A stretch of 31,151 bases of DNA, taken from Nemertoderma westbladi. Taxonomy: Eukaryota; Xenacoelomorpha; Nemertodermatida; Nemertodermatidae. Position 1 is the stretch's first letter. Every line of letters begins with the position of its first letter. Positions 1-9,577 of this stretch are shown here, piece by piece. The DNA lies in contig JAUCBJ010005252.1 in assembly GCA_032718475.1 (NCBI GenBank), positions 1-31,151 on the forward strand, in the 5' to 3' direction. A model generated the notes under the pieces. The model did no database searches, was not told the DNA's origin, and was given only the letters and a program-made list of their open reading frames with translations. Position numbers and translations under genes: made by a program.

Positions 1-248
1 GGATGATGGAATTGCTGTTCCCGGTTCTACTGAAGAATTCCAGAGATCTGGGGCCTGGTTAGACACTTGGTCTGGTGTTGGGAAGGACTCGGTCATTGCT
101 GGAGTTAACAGGTGACTAGAGAGAGTAGAACAAGCAGCCACTGAAGCCATGACGGGCAGATGGTGCGATCTACATTGCCGAACTCATGATGTAATGTAAA
201 TGGTTTTCTTCAGAAATGGAAAAAATGAGAAAGCACTACACCAGGGGT

Positions 249-310
249 TGAACCAGCGCTATACATATGTTTCGGCCTATCAGGCCTCATCAGTAGCGTT
301 AACCAGTTCA
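249..310 (-). ncRNA. Hammerhead ribozyme, type I, intact core
   Basis: On the minus strand the conserved core CTGATGA lies at 293-287, stem II is GGCC-TGATA-GGCC (286-274), and GAAA follows at 273-270. Stem III is minimal: A-C/G-U around an ATAT loop, within the self-complementary ACATATGT. The predicted cleavage is after GTA, between positions 262 and 261. Stem I is CGCTA/TAGCG next to the core, then an internal loop, then TGAAC/GTTCA (310-306 with 253-249). All invariant core bases are present. Very short stem III is typical of animal retroelement hammerheads, which often act as dimers; the palindromic stem III would permit an 8-bp dimeric helix. Confidence 0.8.
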
Positions 311-475
311 GCCACTTGCCCCTGACATTCACACTCCCACCTAATCCACTTCTATTGAACAGGCAGTGTTAAGTTACATAATCATATCTCTAACAGCGGA
401 CCTAATGGCCTCAAGTATGGTGAGTGAAACAGGAGGGAAGTACAAATAAATAAATAATCAGCTCGATTATTACTG

Positions 476-494
476 CCCCCCCCCCCCCCCCCCC
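476..494. repeat. Poly-C run (19)
   Basis: Uninterrupted C19 inside the hammerhead-bounded element. Poly-G/C runs of 16-21 occur eight times in this window. Confidence 0.95.
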
Positions 495-611
495 AGGTGA
501 TGTTAATTAAATAAATTGGAGTTGAGCTGTTGTGGGGGCAACTGTAATTAATAATGTAATGTAAATGGTTTTGTTCAGAAATTAAAAAAAGAAAAGCACG
601 TCACCAGGGTT

Positions 612-664
612 TGAACCAGCGCTATATGTACGATTCGGCCTCATCAGTAGCACTAACTAGTTCA
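612..664 (-). pseudogene. Degenerate second hammerhead copy
   Basis: The minus strand has CTGATGAGGCC followed directly by GAATC. Compared with the first copy, nine bases of stem II (one GGCC arm and the loop) are missing, as expected from slippage between the two GGCC arms, and GAAAC has become GAATC. Stem I survives: TGAAC/GTTCA is conserved and the inner helix is now TGCTA/TAGCG with a G-U wobble. Self-cleavage is unlikely. Confidence 0.75.
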
Positions 665-667
665 GCC

Positions 668-1160
668 TATGATTAAAAAAAGTGTGATTTTGTAGCCGAA
701 GTACTCAGTACAATAACATGGACTTTAATTTCAATTTTTAGTTAAAACTCGAGTACAATAGTGTAAGGTGAAGATAATAATAGATGTTAAACTTAGTGTA
801 TTTGCTCTTTTTGGTGAAATTTGATTAAAATTTAAATAAAATTCATTTTAAATTTTATTAATGAATTTTTTGGTCCTTTTTGCACTTTCTACCCCCACTA
901 ATTCGACAATTGCGCTTCTAATGAGATCACCCATGACCTGTTAGCCCCAGCAGAAGTGAAGATAATGTAAATTTTCAATAATATTTTTTGCACGGTAGAT
1001 TAAATATGAGTGAAGAACAAAGTGGTATTGGGGTCACGTGTTCCAAATATTTTTTTTTCCTAAAATTTTGTCCATGTGTTATGGACACATAACCTCACCT
1101 TTTGGGTTAGTTCCTAAGTAATTCGCGGACTTTTGATTTTTATGACACACCCACCCTAGT
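668..1160. other. AT-rich intergenic DNA, nothing recognised
   Basis: No conserved ORF, RNA or repeat seen. Contains A/T-rich stretches such as the near-palindromic run around 828-865. Confidence 0.6.
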
Positions 1161-2376
1161 CTATATGTCCCTATAACCCTAACCCTATGTATGTCTGTAT
1201 GTCCCTATAACCCTAACCCTATGTCTGTATGTATGTCTATATGTCCCTATAACCCTAACCCTATGTATGTCTGTATGTCCCTATAACCCTAACCCTATGT
1301 ATGTCTATATGTCCCTATAACCCTAACCCTATGTATATGTCCCTATAACCCTAACCCTATGTATGTCTATATGTCCCTATAACCCTAACCCTATGTATAT
1401 GTCCCTATAACCCTAACCCTATGTATGTCCCTATAACCCTAACCCTATGTCTGTATGTATGTATATATGTCCCTATAACCCCAACCCTATGTATGTCTGT
1501 ATGTCCCTATAACCCCAACCCTATGTATGTCTGTATGTCCCTATAACCCTAACCCTATGTATATGTCCCTATAATCCTAACCCTATGTATGTCTATATGT
1601 CCCTATAACCCTAACCCTATGTATATGTCCCTATAACCCTAACCCTATGTATGTCTATATGACTATATGTCCCTATAACCCTAACCCTATGTATATGTCC
1701 CTATAACCCTAACCCTATGTATGTCTATATGTCGTTATAACCCTAACCCTATGTATATGTTCCTATAATCCTAACCCTATGTATGTCTATATGTCCCTAT
1801 AACCCTAACCCTATGTATATGTCCCTATAACCCTAACCCTATGTATGTCTATATGTCCCTATAACCCTAACCCTATGTATATGTCCCTATGACCCTAACC
1901 CTATGTATGTCTATATGACTATATGTCCCTATAACCCTAACCCTATGTATATGTCCCTATAACCCTAACCCTATGTATGTCCCTATAACCCTAACCCTAT
2001 GTCTGTATGTATGTCTATATGTCCCTATAACCCTAACCCTATGTATGTCTGTATGTCCCTATAACCCTAACCCTATGTATGTCTATATGTCCCTATAACC
2101 CTAACCCTATGTATATGTCCCTATAACCCTAACCCTATGTCTGTATGTCCCTATAACCCCCAACCCTATGTATGTCGTCTATATGTCCCTATAACCCTAA
2201 CCCTATGTATGTCTGTATGTCCCTATAACCCTAACCCTATGTATATGTCCCTATAACCCTAACCCTATGTCTGTATGTATGTCTGTATGTCCCTATAACC
2301 CTAACCCTATGTATGTCTATATGTCCCTATAACCTTAACCCTATGTATATGTCCCTATAACCCTAACCCTATGTCT
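1161..2376. repeat. Satellite of telomere words (CCCTAACCCTA) in 28/34-bp units
   Basis: About 38 tandem units alternate between a 34-bp form (GTCCCTATAACCCTAACCCT plus ATGTATGTCTATAT) and a 28-bp form lacking one TGTCTA-type step. Each unit contains two exact copies of the CCCTAA telomere word, equal to TTAGGG on the other strand. It ends sharply at 2376 in AT-rich DNA. It is an interstitial array rather than a chromosome end, since ordinary sequence lies on both sides. Confidence 0.9.
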
Positions 2377-2963
2377 AAATAAAAATAAAATAATTTTAAA
2401 TTTTAATTTAATTTTATATTCATATAAATTAAGATCTTTTAATAAATTAAAATTAGATCTATTAATCAATTTACAAACTTATTGACAGATTATTTTATAA
2501 CGTTATAATAATTTAATAAAAAATGTAGAAAATGTCATGAAATTTATATAATAAAATTATATATGTTTTGATATATTTATTCATATTTATGATTATTTTT
2601 GTGGTGGTTGACTTTTGGCTACAGCGATACAGGTAGTCTTTATTTCTGCTGGAGTGTCTATTGTCCTATCAGCTGTGGGGGATCTAGATCCTATAGAGTA
2701 TATTGCGCCCGGGGCAAACGCCGCAAACCCTGGAATTTAGAATGTTTACCAGTTATAATTTAACATTATTTTATTACCTGGACATTGTGGACAATAATAT
2801 AATCCCATGCTTGTACCCATGGTATTTGCCACGTTATTTGTCAAGTTTTTTTTTAACGGTTTGGAACGGTTCAGCGGCCTGTCCTGCCTGTAATAACGTT
2901 TATAATTGCACATTGTAATCATGTTGTTACGTAATAGAATATGTAAGTAAGTTGTAACCACCA
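2377..2963. other. AT-rich spacer
   Basis: Very AT-rich from 2377 to about 2600, then more mixed. The short ORFs here show no resemblance to known proteins. Confidence 0.5.
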
Positions 2964-2982
2964 CCCCCCCCCCCCCCCCCCC
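2964..2982. repeat. Poly-C run (19)
   Basis: Uninterrupted C19. It gives rise to artificial poly-glycine ORFs on the minus strand. Confidence 0.95.
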
Positions 2983-3499
2983 ATGCCCATTGCCAATACC
3001 AATTACTTTTTTTTGCATCTGTTGGATTGGAAGCAAGCTTATTTAATCCATCAGATGCTAATGAATAAACATTATTTGTTTGTTGAATCAAAATAAATAA
3101 ATTTTCAATAAATTTTATAAATATAAATCTCAAATATAAGTACTAAATAAGTTTTGATATAAGTGTACCAACTAATAAATAGCTTGAACATCGAACCCAA
3201 CCTGTATATGTTTATCAATAATATAGGTTCAATTTTACCAGATATGGTTTAGGTTATTGGGTAAATAAGATATATTCCTTAAGTTTTAATTTAATTTAAA
3301 TTTAGAGAGTATCAGGATTCTTCGAATTTCAGTGGGTAGTTCATTCCAATATAGTGGAGGTCAGGTTTTTTTTTCTAAATATTTTAGTGAAATTTATATA
3401 TAAAAATAGTGATTTCTAAATTTTTTAACTTGTTTAGAAATATTTCTAAAATTAAATATTGAAAACAACAAATTGAAAAATATAAACTTTACAGCGTTC
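2983..3499. other. AT-rich spacer
   Basis: No feature recognised; several T runs. Confidence 0.5.
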
Positions 3500-3697
3500 C
3501 ATACCGGTATTTAATTTATTATTAATTAATAATGTTGTTTGTTCCTTATTGTTCGTTCGTTCACCAGAATCGAATATTTGATCCTCTAAATCTGATTCAT
3601 CTCCATCAGCTTCATTTGTACCAACTTCTATAATATCAAATAAACTCCCTCATTTCTCGTGGTATTGTTTATTTCTAAGTAGATCGACAGCGGACAT
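3500..3697 (-). pseudogene. Possible remnant of a transposase N-terminus
   Basis: On the minus strand an ATG at 3697 opens a frame reading MSAVDLLRNKQYHEK, a stop, then an acidic stretch GTNEADGDESDLEDQIFDSG. An acidic, Asp/Glu-rich head following a short basic start is seen in piggyBac-type transposases, and the region ends in TTAATTAATT. The resemblance is to composition and style only. No catalytic domain is visible, and the frame is broken by a stop at codon 16. It could equally be a remnant of an unrelated ORF. Confidence 0.25.
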
Positions 3698-3870
3698 TTT
3701 GAAAAAAAAAAACCTGGTGGAGGTTGATATCTTATGGAATTCTGGCCAAAATTAGTTTTGAAACTTGAAAGAAGCTTGAACTTGAAAGTTATTTGGTACT
3801 CTATTTCCGTGTTGTCAAGTTGTATTTATTTTGTTATTTTTTTATATTAATATTTTTGCCATCATATCTT

Positions 3871-3886
3871 ACTTTGATACTTTTAG
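3871..3886 (+). promoter_or_regulatory. Possible 3' splice site before the first coding exon
   Basis: ACTTTGATACTTTTAG ends at the exact point where AT-rich DNA turns GC-rich (GTTGGCGACGACC). This suggests the leader is spliced from a 5' UTR exon further upstream. Alternatively transcription starts near here; no TATA box was identified. Confidence 0.45.
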
Positions 3887-3901
3887 GTTGGCGACGACCA
3901 C

Positions 3902-3967
3902 ATGTTGATGTTACGCGGGCCTGCCCTCCTTAGTTGCCACGGCAACGAACTGCGGACGCTATGGTGA
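3902..3967 (+). other. Upstream ORF overlapping the channel start codon
   Basis: ATG at 3902 (and an in-frame ATG at 3908) opens a 21-codon frame that ends at TGA 3965-3967, overlapping the ATG at 3961 in another frame. If the leader begins at 3887, ribosomes would meet these ATGs first, which could lower translation of the channel. Confidence 0.4.
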
Positions 3968-4178
3968 GTCCGCCGCCGGGGTTTGAGTCACCGACACTAG
4001 TAATCGGCAGCCCGCGACCGGACCACCGTCTGTCCGACAGCTCGGACGACGACGACAGCCAGTCCGGAGAGTCGGACTGTGCATCGCTTCTCTATCCAGA
4101 CTTGGAGGATGTGACCTTCTTCTACCTCAAACAGACCACCCCCCTTCGACACATATGCATTCGCATCATCTTATGGCC
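3961..4178 (+). CDS. CACNA1 (Cav3 type): T-type calcium channel alpha-1 subunit (Cav3), exon 1: cytosolic N-terminus
   Basis: The frame gives 72 codons plus two bases. Residues 24-39 form an acidic serine cluster (SDSSDDDDSQSGESD), followed by the family landmark YPDLEDVTFFYLKQTTPLR and IRIILW leading into segment IS1. Vertebrate Cav3 channels have the matching YP-L--V-FFYL-Q block just before IS1. The start at 3961 is chosen because an in-frame TAG lies at 3931-3933 and the ATG context is good (G at -3, G at +4). The exon ends TGG CC in phase 2 directly before ATATCCTT, a minor-class splice donor; no GT donor fits the conserved boundary. The protein would be a plasma-membrane, low-voltage-activated calcium channel of about 2,000 residues, of which this window holds the first part. 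Confidence 0.9.
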
Positions 4179-4186
4179 ATATCCTT

Positions 4187-4737
4187 TTTTTACATTTATA
4201 CAGTACATTAGTAATATACAGTCTAGTACTTACGGCTATATTTCCTCTTTATTGGAAATAAAACCATAATCTTCAATTTTTTCGCCATTTATATTTAACT
4301 TAAAACAAATGTGTAATTCTCATGTTGCAACACAGTAAGAATCGTGGTCTATTAATCAGCGTTGGTGTTTTATCCGTTGTAGAAAGGCATTCCATGCAAT
4401 GTACATTAGTGTATTCGTGGTTAGTTAGACATCATACAAGAGCTATTCCAAATACTATCACTTAGTCACCAAGGCTCGTGAGGTGCCGTCTATTCTATTC
4501 AGTAATTAAAATTCTTCAGAATAAGTCGAGAATGGTTATAGGTTGTTTGGAGAAAATTCGAACCACATCCCTAAAATATACTTTTATTCAAAAATTGAAA
4601 CATTTCCTTCCTCTTTTAATTTCAACAGCGTCAAAAAATGTTTAGCTTTTTTGCACGCTCTCACTTTTTTGCACGCTCTCACTATATTACATTAATTGAA
4701 CCGGTAGAACAGATTGTCAAATTTCAAAAAAAAACAG
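4187..4737. other. Intron 1, no recognised feature
   Basis: Only a short direct duplication of TTTTTTGCACGCTCTCACT (about 4648-4685) is notable. Confidence 0.5.
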
Positions 4738-5030
4738 CTATTGGCCGGACCCTCTAAATACCGTATTGAAGCTTTATATTTGATTTATATTGCACTTGTG
4801 TATTATTGACCGGACCCTTATTACCTCGACTTTGTTATCGGACCCATTAAACTTGTAACATGTGTTAACTTTCGTTTATTGTTTTGGTTCCCCCAACACG
4901 CCTCTGTAACCTGCTCCTTTACTAACCTGCTCCTTTAAATGGCAATGGGTCCGGTCAATGGATCCGGTCAACGGGTCCGGTCAGTGGGTCCGGTCAATTG
5001 AGCAATGGGTCCGGTCCGGTGGGTGGCCTT
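4738..5030. repeat. Inverted cluster of CCGGACCC / GGGTCCGG words
   Basis: The left side carries three separated words on one strand (GGCCGGACCC near 4743, GACCGGACCC near 4809, CGGACCC near 4840). The right side (4950-5025) carries five close copies of the opposite orientation, GGGTCCGGTCAA and variants. The arms could fold back on each other. The repeat module at 4869-4920 sits between them. Confidence 0.7.
4869..4920 (-). repeat. Dispersed two-block module, copy A
   Basis: On the minus strand AAAGGAGCAGGTTACAG is followed after 17 bp by AACCAAAACAATAAACGA. The same pair of blocks occurs at 18928, 27820 and 29298, with diverged or partial copies at 6327 and 21468. A second CCTGCTCCTTT follows at about 4927. 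Confidence 0.75.
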
Positions 5031-6025
5031 TCCCATACATGCTCGTTGCGCTAGGCGAGTAAACCGACTCGTACTGTTTTGTGTTTTCCTATAAAGTGCT
5101 ACTTTTATCAATGGTTATAAATAAATGTAAATAAATAGTTATTTTCAAAATGCACCAACATGATATTTCTATAGCCCTTCTATCGACTTACTTTAAATAA
5201 GTGTTTGGCACTTATTGTTGTATGAGTGTGTGAACACTTTGTACGTTGGACTTACGGTATAATTTGACTAAATCTATATGTGGCTGGACAATAGGACATT
5301 GCTTTTAGCTTAGCATTTAAGGAGCTTTTTAATATGTTGGTTGGTAATGTTTCTATCGTGTTGAGATTTGCGCATGATTGCGTGGTAGCGGTCGTTAAGT
5401 GATTAGGGTGGAGTCGGACCGCTTGTAGGTACAATTCCCCCGGTATATCCAAATAATGTTTACGGCACCGAATGAGATTTACCTTTCAGACGGTTGTCGC
5501 TCTAATATCCACGATAACTGAACAACCAACGGATTAAGGAGGCACGTGGAAACCCCATGACGTTAACCCATTCCCATTATTAATATAAAGTAAACACTCT
5601 GGCCTTTCATGTTGACTTGACCTCATCATAAAATAATTAGATTGACAATAATACCCAACTTGTATTTTGTATAAATGTAAGTAACGGTATAGCTAGTTAT
5701 TCCCGGGAGTGATTCGGCAAAAAAATAATTTACCAAAATTAAACGGTTTCGTTTTAATTGGAGTGGAGCTAGGGGTTTATTTTGTGTCGTAAATATATTA
5801 AATACTGAAATAGGTCGAGCGAGCGTGCTTGGATAGTGGAAAAGTTCCTTCCAGGCTTCTCGGTTCTACTTTCCTTTCTCCAAACTCCGTTTAGTGCTGC
5901 CCTTAGCCTTTAGTGGTCTTGAGTAACAACCATCAATTCGTTGTTCAAGTGAGTGCCCTCGTCTATCTAACACCAAAAGTACACTTTCCACTGTGGCTCG
6001 AAAGATCTTGGTTTTCAGGCTACAG
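5031..6025. other. Intron 1, no recognised feature
   Basis: No conserved protein or RNA seen on either strand. Short ORFs here look random. Confidence 0.5.
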
Positions 6026-6300
6026 TTAGCGGGAGAGGTTCGTGATAAGAGCTACCCATGTCTTTGTTTCCATGATCTTTGTCTTTTCTGCGGCACCCTC
6101 TGTCCATGACCAAAGATACTGGAAGTCATCAACTTTCCTTAGTGGATTACTATAGATTGTGGTCTTGGTAGCATTTATATGCAATCCAACCTCCTTAGCA
6201 GCCCTCTCCACTTTATTTAGTAGAAGCTGTGCATCTGCTAGCGTATTAGAGAGCATGGCGATGTAATCCTCAAAGTCAGTGTCTGCTATTACTGTATAGT
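6026..6300 (-). pseudogene. LINE reverse transcriptase fragment (C-terminal half of the RT domain)
   Basis: The minus-strand frame reads TDFEDYIAMLSNT, then ADAQLLLNKVERAAKEVGLHINATKT and KVDDFQYLWSWTEGAAE. This matches the RT block around the catalytic F/YADD loop and the following 'GL-IN--KT' and 'DDF-YLGSW' motifs of non-LTR retrotransposons. The catalytic FADD is decayed to FEDY. The frame shifts after the SW-T motif and stops. No flanking EN or 3' tail was found, so this is a short dead fragment. The LINE at 15736 belongs to a related group (compare its VDDFCYLGSWIRKSGED). Confidence 0.8.
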
Positions 6301-6326
6301 TGCCGGATATCTACTGTTCTGGTATT

Positions 6327-6376
6327 TATTGTTATGTTTTAGTTAGAATAACGTGCCAGATTAACCTGCTCCTTTC
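6327..6376 (-). repeat. Dispersed two-block module, diverged copy F
   Basis: On the minus strand AAAGGAGCAGGTTAA is followed by AACTAAAACATAACAATAAA, a mutated form of the second block, at the usual spacing. Confidence 0.55.
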
Positions 6377-6379
6377 AAT

Positions 6380-7270
6380 TAATCAATAATTTAAGTCCCA
6401 CCCCGTATCGAAAAATTACTTAAAATCAAACTCAAGTAGTATTAACAAAAAAAAAAGAAAAAAAAAGTAGTATTAACTATTGTTATATTTAGATCGTTTG
6501 TGGAGCCTTTTAAGGAACTTATTTTTGCCTTGCCTTTATGATGAGGTGATTTCTAGCTAAGCTGAGATGTGGGAAACACGTGATGACAGAGATACAATAA
6601 ATAATGCAATAATATTTCACAACCTACAAGTGAAAAACATAATGCTCGAAGATAATTATGTCGCAGAGCCATGTAACTTGTAAACGCGTCATTAATTTAT
6701 TGGAATGAAACATTATGCCTTGCGTCGAACTACGTGCCCTTGGTCAGTTGTGTTGTACTGAGAACGATCTTACCTGGATTGAATCATAACTTTAACCTCT
6801 TTGATAACAGTCAAACATCATATGAAGTGATATCTGCCATAAACTTATTATTTTACTACACACCACAGCTTTATTTTCAATTCATTGTTCTTACCCATTA
6901 ATATTTAATCAGGAAGTGAATGCAGCAAGTAAATTGTATTCCCATAACTTTTTCTCAGTGTTATACAATGTATTTCGGAATGGAACATTGCTAAAAAAAG
7001 CGCTCCTGTTTTAGTTTTACGAGCCTGAAAAGTACGGTAAGGATGAATTTAGTATTCTATAGTCTATTTATTTGCAAGTAAACTAAACTTTTTTTCGTCC
7101 GATAGGCCTGGATTACCCACAAGTCTGAAGACTTATTTGCAGTGCGGCCCCCGCCCAGAACTAAACTCATCAGACGAAATTTGTACTCATTTAAGGGTGT
7201 AAAGCAGAGAGATGTGCCTGGCTGCTCGTCCCGAAAGAAAAGCTCTCTTGGCCTGGCCCCCCTCCCCTAT
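6380..7270. other. Intron 1, no recognised feature
   Basis: Only a simple A-rich tract (about 6448-6467) flanked by copies of AAGTAGTATTAAC. Confidence 0.5.
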
Positions 7271-7274
7271 CTCC

Positions 7275-7345
7275 TGTGGGTTCGAACCCTCGGTCTCTGG
7301 AGCCAGAGATTGAAGGCAATGGAACAGTCCACTGCCAAGGTGGGA
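7275..7345 (-). mobile_element. tRNA-like SINE head
   Basis: The minus strand has TTGGCAGTGGACTG (about 7339-7326), like a polymerase III A box. Some 40 bases on comes GAGGGTTCGAACCCACAG, a perfect B-box word (GGTTCGAACCC). The order and spacing fit a tRNA-derived SINE promoter on the minus strand. The B-box palindrome also reads on the plus strand but no A box fits there. No cloverleaf was confirmed and no 3' tail identified. Confidence 0.4.
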
Positions 7346-8069
7346 TTTATAGCTCTGCAGTATATCTCTGAAAAAAATTGATTGAATATCTTGTACACAA
7401 AATAATTAAATAGCTAGCTAACTAAATAATAGTTACAAGAAATATGGGAGGAGTGGTATTGGAATCAGGCACTGACCCACCCAAAGAATCGAGGTGGTGA
7501 CTTTACTATTTCACTCCACCCAGTCCCTATCTATTATTTATAGTAGATATCCTTCCTGTATGATTGATAAACTTTCCTTCTTCCCTTTCCGTTACCTCAT
7601 GATCTCTGCGATATATAATCATTCTGCTGACAGCGGTTATTTCTTTATGTTATTTATTCCAGCTTATAATTTTTATGGGATATTTGATGCTTCAGCTTGG
7701 CAGAGAAGGCTGTGGCGCCTTCAGTTCATGAATTACATACTGTATGTGTTACGTCTCTCGTGCATGAATAAGCTAGAGTTGTTTTCATTTATTTCATTTC
7801 TTTCATACAGTTAGTTGGTATGACTGAGTCCCACTGACATATAAATGAAATGGTCACAAATTTATACGGATATTAATATTACGATTCTACGGATACCTGA
7901 GATTAAATCGTATTAATCTGTCGTGATTATCATGTGAAATGTACTCCCTACCCTGTGTTCATGTGCGTCATTCAATGACAAGGTACGTCATTGAACATTA
8001 ACGACGTAGTCTGTGTTAATTGCCGGATCACGGGAAAATGGGAGAAATGAGCATTGTCAAGGCAGATTC
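7346..8069. other. Intron 1, no recognised feature
   Basis: No conserved protein or repeat seen. A 106-codon ORF at 7494 has no recognisable motif and random composition. Confidence 0.45.
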
Positions 8070-8085
8070 GGGGGGGGGGGGGGGG
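8070..8085. repeat. Poly-G run (16)
   Basis: Uninterrupted G16. Confidence 0.95.
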
Positions 8086-8238
8086 TTCTTGAGGCTTAAA
8101 TGCACCTTCCCAGGAGAAAATCAACGCGAATAGATATTTCATTTCATAAAACACCCGGACGAGCCGGTATTATATTAGATAAAATATATATATAAGGAAT
8201 ACATATACATATATAAGTAGGTATGAACGGTTTATCAT

Positions 8239-8369
8239 TGGCAATATGATAAAGATAACATAAGTAAATAAAGTGCACATATATTTGGGCAAAACGCATC
8301 GGACAAAGATAACATGTGTATAGACGTAAATAAAAAGCACATACAGCATGTTTGAGCAAAACGCATCAG
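8239..8369. repeat. Diverged tandem duplication of about 65 bp
   Basis: Two copies share AAAGATAACAT, GTAAATAAA, GCACATA and GCAAAACGCATC in the same order (about 8239-8301 and 8302-8369). Confidence 0.75.
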
Positions 8370-8478
8370 GTCATTGTAAAAAATAAGAAAACTTGGTGCA
8401 GATGTAGTGAGAAGCATGTCATAAGGTATTCTATCTCGAAGCGTGGACCACATAAACCATATTAGCATTAAGTGAGGA

Positions 8479-8497
8479 GGGGGGGGGGGGGGGGGGG
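8479..8497. repeat. Poly-G run (19)
   Basis: Uninterrupted G19, close to the 3' side of the LINE relic. Confidence 0.95.
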
Positions 8498-8566
8498 TGG
8501 ATTGCAGAGTGCAGGTAGAAGTGATTATGATAGGAGTTTGCGCTGCAAATATAGTTGGATATCAGA

Positions 8567-9577
8567 TTAGGAAACGCCATAATATGAGAGTATTCTGGCT
8601 CTTTTCTCTTCAATGCTGATTGTTTTGAGTGTGAGTGTAGTTCTAATGAAATTTGAGCTGATCAGTTCACGATATGTCGGCTTGGCAAGTGAAATACGCG
8701 ACACCAGCTCACTTTTGGAATATGAAAAGTTGAGTGCAGAAAGCAGGTCAGGTAAGGCGTAGGATGAGCGCGCGATGCTGTAGCCACAAGAAGTGCCGCG
8801 ATATGACGCCAGGGGGCGGACATTGCTGAACATTGCAATCCGACAACTTAGTTGTAGAAAGCGACTAGGACAGTTCAATATGCGCAGGATGGTACCGACA
8901 CACAACCGAAGTGCAGCAATCGAGATTGGCACAAGGAGACGTGGTAAAGAGTGCAATTCCCAACATATGGACCAAGGTTTAGTAAACCTCTTAACGATTT
9001 GCGGTAGAATACATCAAGAGCGTCACTATCAGTGGAAGTAAGAGAACCTATAGTGAATTTTAATCCATATGTGGTAGCTGGTACAGCGAGGGAGTCCCAT
9101 AGTCGGAAGACCACCTTAGGAGGAAGCCAGCGCGTTGTCCAGCCTCTAGTGTGAAATGTGCTGATAGAATCATTAAGGATTACTTTGGAGTTCGATAAAC
9201 TTTTAAGGTTGTATCCTAAGAAGGTAATGGCAGAACTTCTTGCAACAAGAGATCCACGTATGTTGATAAAGCAGGGTTTATGACATGGATTTTGGATGCT
9301 GTCGACTACAATCCATGAGGTTTTAGTGGGTTCAAAGCTAAGACGTACCTCGTCTGCTTTGTCACTTACAATCATTGCCATACGTTCGAGATCAGTAGCC
9401 GAGGTGCTAAGAAAGAGGAAGTCATCGGCGTATACTATGGCGCCTAACCACACAGGGCCGACATGATAACCTAAGTTGGAACTCTCTAGAGCCGCAGTTA
9501 TATCAGCTGTGTATAAGTTAAAAAAAGTTGGTGATAGTAGAGAACCTTGCTTTAAACCTTGGATTAAACCTTGGAGA
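8567..9577 (-). pseudogene. LINE reverse transcriptase fragment, 5'-truncated and frameshifted
   Basis: The minus strand encodes, from about 9577 down, QGSLLSPTFFNLYTADI (the RT block before the active site), IVYADDFLFLST with intact catalytic YADD (near 9430), LSFEPTKTSWIV, ITFLGYNL and then FYRKSLRGLLNLG (near 9000). A frameshift near 8940 moves the remaining C-terminal part (from LPRLLVPISIAALRL) to another frame ending at 8567. Upstream of QGSLLSP a short direct repeat (QGLIQGLKQG) and a stop show where the copy breaks. No endonuclease, RNase H or ORF1 is present. It differs from the 15736 element in its YADD block, so at least two LINE groups are present. Confidence 0.88.

Larger units (their letters stand above)
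189..667 (-). mobile_element. Retrozyme-like or SINE-like element bounded by two hammerhead repeats
   Basis: Two direct repeats of about 115-125 bp (189-314 and 554-667) share the start GTAATGTAAATGGTTTT, the word TTGAACCAGCGCTAT and the end AGTTCAGCC. Read on the minus strand, each carries a hammerhead ribozyme core, so the ribozymes are about 354 bp apart. On the minus strand the repeat also has words like polymerase III control boxes: TGGCTGAACTGGTTAACG (A-box-like) and GGTTCAACCCC (B-box-like), with the ribozyme between them. This resembles the schistosome Smalpha repeats and animal retrozymes, small non-coding retroelements with type I hammerheads. The internal part (315-553) has no ORF and contains a C19 run. 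Assignment to either class is inference. Confidence 0.65.

Noticed and set aside
2746-3133. Minus-strand ORFs with glycine runs
   Set aside because: The glycines come from the C19 run; no conserved content.
3934-3960. Extension of channel exon 1 upstream to a TTG at 3934
   Set aside because: TTG is not a normal eukaryotic start, a TAG lies at 3931 in frame, and ATG 3961 has good context.
4179-4269. Continuation of exon 1 to the stop at 4267-4269
   Set aside because: Similarity to Cav3 ends exactly at 4178, the sequence from there is a consensus U12 donor, and exon 2 completes the split codon in frame.
7167-7185. CATCAGACGAAAT as a hammerhead core on the plus strand
   Set aside because: The order and strand of the core words do not fit any hammerhead layout.
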